From: Dimorphilus gyrociliatus
Taxonomy: Eukaryota; Annelida; Polychaeta; Dinophilidae
Assembly: GCA_904063045.1 (NCBI GenBank)
Contig: CAJFCJ010000160.1
Span: forward strand, 1-25,468
Length of the DNA stretch: 25,468 nt
Reading direction: 5' to 3'
The translations under genes and the position numbers were made by a program. The notes under the pieces were generated by a model that saw only the letters and a list, made by a program, of their open reading frames with translations, did no database searches and was not told the DNA's origin. Shown here one piece after another: positions 21,640-25,468 of the stretch; the stretch's first letter is position 1; each line of letters starts with the position of its first letter.

Positions 21640-22609
21640 ATGGGCAAAATAAGCCTCGAAATGCGAGAAAAAGTTATTGAACTGGACAAAGAGGGTTAAG
21701 CCAGGTAAAGATCTCTAAAGAGCTAAACATTGCTCGCAGTACTATTCAGTACAACCTAAAAAAGAATGCAGAACATTCTTCTTTGGAGGACAGACCCAGG
21801 TCTGGCCGCCCTAAAAAGATTTCAGAAGCAGACAAGAGAAATCTTATTGTGATTCAAAAAAAGAATCCCTTTTATACAGCCAGACAAGCTTATAGCCAAT
21901 GGGCATGTCAGATAAGGTGAGTTTATCATCTGCTAAGAAGATTCTATTTGATTATGGATTAAAAAGCTACATAGCAAAAATAAAACCTTTGACAAAATTG
22001 GGGAATCGAAAAAAGAGAATTCTTTTTGCTAAAAGAACCCTTAAAAAAAAGGAGGATGAGCTTGAGAACTATATTTTTTCTGACGAAACAACTTTTGATC
22101 TTTATCCTAATCAAAGAGTCAGAGTCAGATGTAAGCGGGAGGATAAGGACAAACCAAGAAATACAAGGAGCAGTTTCAAAACGCAAGACTGTAAGCTGAT
22201 GATCTGGGGAGCTCTAGCATATTGCTCTGATTCAATAGACTCAGAGAAATACATCTCAACTTTGAAAGAACATCTACTGCCTATCTATAAAAGGGAGAAC
22301 ATCTTCCAACAAGATGGGGCACGATGCCACACTTCAAAAGTGTCTAAATCTTTTTTGAGAAAAAACAAAATCAAATATTTGAAAGATTGGCCAGCACAAA
22401 GTCCAGACTTGAACATTATCGAGAACCTCTGGGCAGTGCTCAAACAGAGAGTTTACAAGAGAATTCCAAAAAATCTGGAGGATTTGAAGGCTATCATAGA
22501 GGAGGAATATTTTTTGATTTCTGCAGACTATATAAAAAATTTATATAGCTCCATAAAAAAAAGATGCCGTCTTGTCATCCAAAAGAAAGGATGTGCCATC
22601 AATTATTGA
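21640..22609 (+). pseudogene. Tc1-like transposase, DD35E, frameshifted N-terminus
   Basis: The start is ATG 21640 (MGKISLEMREKVIELDKEG). A base is missing at 21694-21696, after which the paired-type helix-turn-helix continues in another frame: LSQVKISKELNIARSTIQ, then the hook DRPRSGRPKK. A second frame change near 21890-21900 leads into the catalytic domain, open to TGA 22607-22609. Catalytic residues: Asp in FSDETTF, Asp in FQQDGARCHTS and Glu in SPDLNIIENLW. There are 35 residues between the second Asp and the Glu, one more than classic Tc1 (34), from an extra Asp before the WPAQ motif. The enzyme would cut and paste the element, but this copy cannot make a full protein. Confidence 0.9.
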
Positions 22610-22643
22610 GTCAAATTGGAATTTTTACATTAATTTAAATACA

Positions 22644-22864
22644 TGCCAGAAATTTTACCTCCTCCATTTTTGCAAAATTTTTTGAATAAAAATTACTAGA
22701 AAGTAAAAAAAATTTTTTAAAGAATTTTATCTTTAAATTTGGTTCTCTAAATGTCTTATCCTTCATTCTAAACAAAAAAATATAATTAAGCAAGTCCTGT
22801 TACTTAAATATTTCATGTTTTTCATTTCAAGAACAACCCTGCCATAGCTTTTTTGGCGGGACTG
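22644..22864. repeat. Right terminal inverted repeat of the Tc1-like element
   Basis: Partner of 21296-21515. The outer end reads GGCGGGACTG on the plus strand, and the inner end is TGCCAGAAATTTTACC. Confidence 0.9.
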
Positions 22865-24905
22865 TAGTTGGAAATGTCATTAATTTTTCCATAGCTGTTA
22901 GTTTATTATAGAATGGATTGCATATTCTGTTGAATGATAACTTTGAATTATTTATATTCATACCAAATAGTCTTTCTATTTCTTTCGTGTGCATTTTCTT
23001 TAAAGTTTCCGCTTTAATATTCTTGTTTATTAGATTTTGGACATCTTTTAACGCAACAGTCCAAAAGAGATGAAAATCTTTTAATGGCGTCTTATATTCA
23101 GTAAATTCAAAATGTTTCATAAATTCATTGCATGCCATTGTTAGAAAAGTTCCATTTGTTTTGTCTTATATCTTTTATACAATCTTCCAGATTTGTGAAC
23201 AGTTTATCCTTATCTATTGAAATAGGTCCGAATAGGCCTATTTTATATTCATAAATCTTATTCAATTCAATCATCAGTTGTTGTCTTACATGCCTCATTC
23301 CATAGGAATTAAAAGAATTTTCCATAGTGTTAAAGTTGTGTAAAATATTACGAAGATCGAATGTAAATGCAGCAAGCAATTTGATATCTTCTTGTTCAGC
23401 TAAAAATAATTTAAAAGGGCTATCGAGTTGTTTTAATACGAATGACATTTTTGTTGTAAGTTTTGTAATTATTTGTTTATTTTATTCAAAATTTTGTTTA
23501 ATGTCTCTTTCCCGAATTTCTAAAATATTTAAAAAATTTCGTTTTAAATCATCCATTTTTGTTAAATTTCTATTTAATATCTTATTAGCAGCAAATTCTG
23601 ATATAGACGAAAATGAGAGATTAGGTTGGTAAATTGTTTGAGAACAGGGAACTGAACAGGAACAATGCAAATTTTTGTTATTTTTTACTTTTTCCAATGA
23701 TTCTCGTACACATTCAAATGTCTCTGATAAATTACAATATCTTTTGTGATTATTTGCATCCTCCTTTAGAAGGAGGACAGCTTCAAATGGAATACAGTGA
23801 CACATGGTTGCCACCTGTCTTAATCGACAGTAGTCGATACATTCGGCGTGTGATTTATATTTGGATTTTACGCATTCCCCATTTGGATCAATAAGCTTGT
23901 GAGATTTAATTCGCTTGATTCCAACAAGTGTATGCAATCCAGGCGCTATTGCAAATCCTAAATCAGATACGAGTGGCTTTTTGTAGTCATTATGTAAGAA
24001 TATTTTGACTCCAGCATTGTTAAATGGCCCTGGCATGTGTTCATACTGTTCAATATTGAATAAAAAGGAGAGGCCATTAGCCATTCCAGGTTCAGTAACA
24101 GTTAAGCCTTTAGTTTGATTCTGGGCAGAAGGAGAATTGAATGTAAAACATATTCCATACTCAGTGACAGTTCTTGTAATATATTCAGATTTACATGGCA
24201 TATTAGCCCAATAACAGTCAAATATGAAATACGATTGTCTATGAGCAGTGTAATTGTAGACATACTCTGTATCATTTTTAAAATATCTGGGCAAATAATT
24301 ATAAAATTGTCTATTTTCATTAGAGTCAGAGTTGTAAATGTTGCTGATATATTCATATAAACCCAATTCAACAGTACTACTCATCCTTTGAAGAGAATAA
24401 ATTGTTTTATTAGTATTTTTCAATAAAAAAATTAATTTATGAAGAAATTTATGGAATAAAATTGCATTGCGTCATCTTATATATTTCTTCTAGGGATGTT
24501 CTTGCTAATATAAAATGGATAATTTTGTACTTATAGAACTCGAAACAAGAACTGAGATTAGAAGATTAAGATAAGTTAGGAAGAGACTTTTTAACTAATT
24601 TTGATAGATATTAGTATATATATTTTATACAAATACCTGAATTTGTTTTGATTACAAATAGTGACTGATGGAAATTCAAGTGTCTTTGGGTAAATCACTT
24701 CAACATTAACTGTAACATCTCCCTTACTATAATCCATTCCTCTTCTTACAACTTGATAACAGAATAGAAAAACTGCTCCAAAAACAATAAATAGCCATCC
24801 AACACGTCTGAATAATGACGTTTCCTTATCAAAAATATTTTTTACACCATGAAATGTTGTTTCTTTAGAGAAATCTGTCCAATTTTTGTCATGTGTTGAC
24901 TCCAT

Positions 24906-25468
24906 AACAGAGCTTATTCATATATTCTCAACAGCAAATATCTAATAAGTTCTATATTCCAATAATGCATTATTCATATATGTATTAAAGCATTAAAAAC
25001 TTTCTTTCAGAGAGAAAAGTCAATGTATTTGTTGATATCATTTATTTAAACAACTTATTTGTATAAGAAAATGAAGAACCTTTACAAAATATTATTAACA
25101 AAATGCATTACTTTTATTTTGTATAAACAAAAAAATGCATTCATCTTTATCTAGAGATCTTACATTATCAGATTTTGCAACATTGCATAAATGTTTGATC
25201 TATGTTTTCAATTAGTTTTTTGTTCTTTCATTGAGTTTCTGAGAACTATTCTGTTTGTCACTGCAAGTTTATTTGCTGAAATATTACCAAATGTTTGAAT
25301 TTTTCCATATCAAATGAATTTTGTGACATTCTGTTAATAAAAAATTAAACTAGACAGACCTACTCAACCAAAGAGTATTTCATATTCTAATTTTAAACAT
25401 TTGTTTAATGGCTCAAGTAGAATTGAATACTGTTTTATTTCTCAAATGCATATAAAATATTCAATGTT
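24906..25468. other. Upstream region of the DEG/ENaC gene
   Basis: No gene or clear promoter element recognised. It is AT-rich, with several ATGCATT-like words (25087, 25131, 25447) that could be chance. Confidence 0.4.

Larger units (their letters stand above)
21296..22864 (+). mobile_element. Tc1-like (DD35E) transposon inserted in the DEG/ENaC gene
   Basis: 1569 bp from CAGTCCCGC to its inverted end GCGGGACTG, flanked by TA at 21294-21295 and 22865-22866, the target duplication of the Tc1/mariner superfamily. The terminal inverted repeats are long, about 220 bp. It carries one transposase frame with two frame breaks. Removing the element and one TA restores the host frame across the site. 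The similar terminal repeats suggest it is younger than the relic at 15917-17538. Confidence 0.95.
20562..24905 (-). pseudogene. DEG/ENaC sodium channel subunit gene with a very long extracellular domain, split by a transposon
   Basis: Exon 1, 24905-24637, starts MESTHDKNW and holds the gating HG (ETTFHGVKNIFD), TM1 (VGWLFIVFGAVFLFCYQVV) and FPSVTICNQNKF. The next exon, readable from about 24470-24423, gives FDCYWANMPC, VTEYGICFTFN, ECIDYCR, MCHCIPF and CSCSVPC (ending at 23644), the Cys pattern of the family. About 260 codons follow to the insertion point at 22866/22865. The gene resumes at 21293 and runs to 20809. A 72-bp intron leads to 20736-20562: VDIFYKEINF, then TM2 SEIGGFLGLVLGASVLTVIEF with the GxS filter. 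Lesions: TAA 23484-23482, a frame change near 23130, the transposon, a frame change near 21250, and a stop or frame problem at the start of exon 2. In life such channels pass sodium at the plasma membrane, gated by peptide, acid or stretch. This copy is dead. Confidence 0.85.

Noticed and set aside
21959-22186. Minus-strand open frame inside the transposase
   Set aside because: It is antisense to a clearly conserved transposase catalytic region and is a shadow frame.
1-25468. Bacterial features, CRISPR arrays, operons or riboswitches
   Set aside because: Spliced animal genes fill the window. No spaced direct-repeat array or prokaryotic gene arrangement is seen.

Overview
This is an AT-rich stretch of nuclear DNA from an invertebrate animal. 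Coding segments are split by short GT-AG introns (the well-supported ones are about 48-82 bp), there is no operon layout, and the protein families are animal ones: SRCR, C-type lectin, LDL-receptor class A, a leucine-rich-repeat GPCR, an F-type lectin, an ABCC transporter, a DEG/ENaC channel and Tc1-like transposons. The receptor type (relaxin-receptor/GRL101-like) and the compact introns would fit a spiralian such as a rotifer, but the species cannot be fixed from the window.

Layout. 1-4532 (+) is a decayed multidomain receptor: SRCR, C-type lectin, six or seven LDLa repeats, leucine-rich repeats, then seven transmembrane helices. 4587-5148 (+) is a broken unrecognised gene. 6317-7080 (+) is an F-type lectin exon. 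12085-7842 (-) is a complete ten-exon ABCC transporter of 1214 codons. A perfect 28-bp inverted repeat lies just upstream of it. 14946-14081 (-) is a frameshifted rhodopsin-type GPCR. Its 3' half and upstream flank are duplicated, with a 785-bp internal deletion, at 19838-20332. 15917-17538 is an old Tc1/mariner relic with long terminal inverted repeats. 19375-17549 (-) and 19389-19780 (+) are head-to-head broken members of one unrecognised family. 24905-20562 (-) is a DEG/ENaC channel gene with an exceptionally long extracellular domain. It is split by a DD35E Tc1-like element (21296-22864) with about 220-bp terminal repeats.

Main reading. The ABCC gene reads through 3645 coding bases without a lesion, while nearly every other gene carries several frameshifts or stops. 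That argues the breaks are real decay rather than sequencing error. The window is therefore one intact transporter in a graveyard of receptor and channel paralogues broken by small mutations and, in the DEG/ENaC gene, also by a transposon. The genes do not form a pathway. The most unusual items are the composite lectin/LGR receptor, the DEG/ENaC channel with roughly 450 residues between its last Cys motif and TM2, and the unrecognised head-to-head family.
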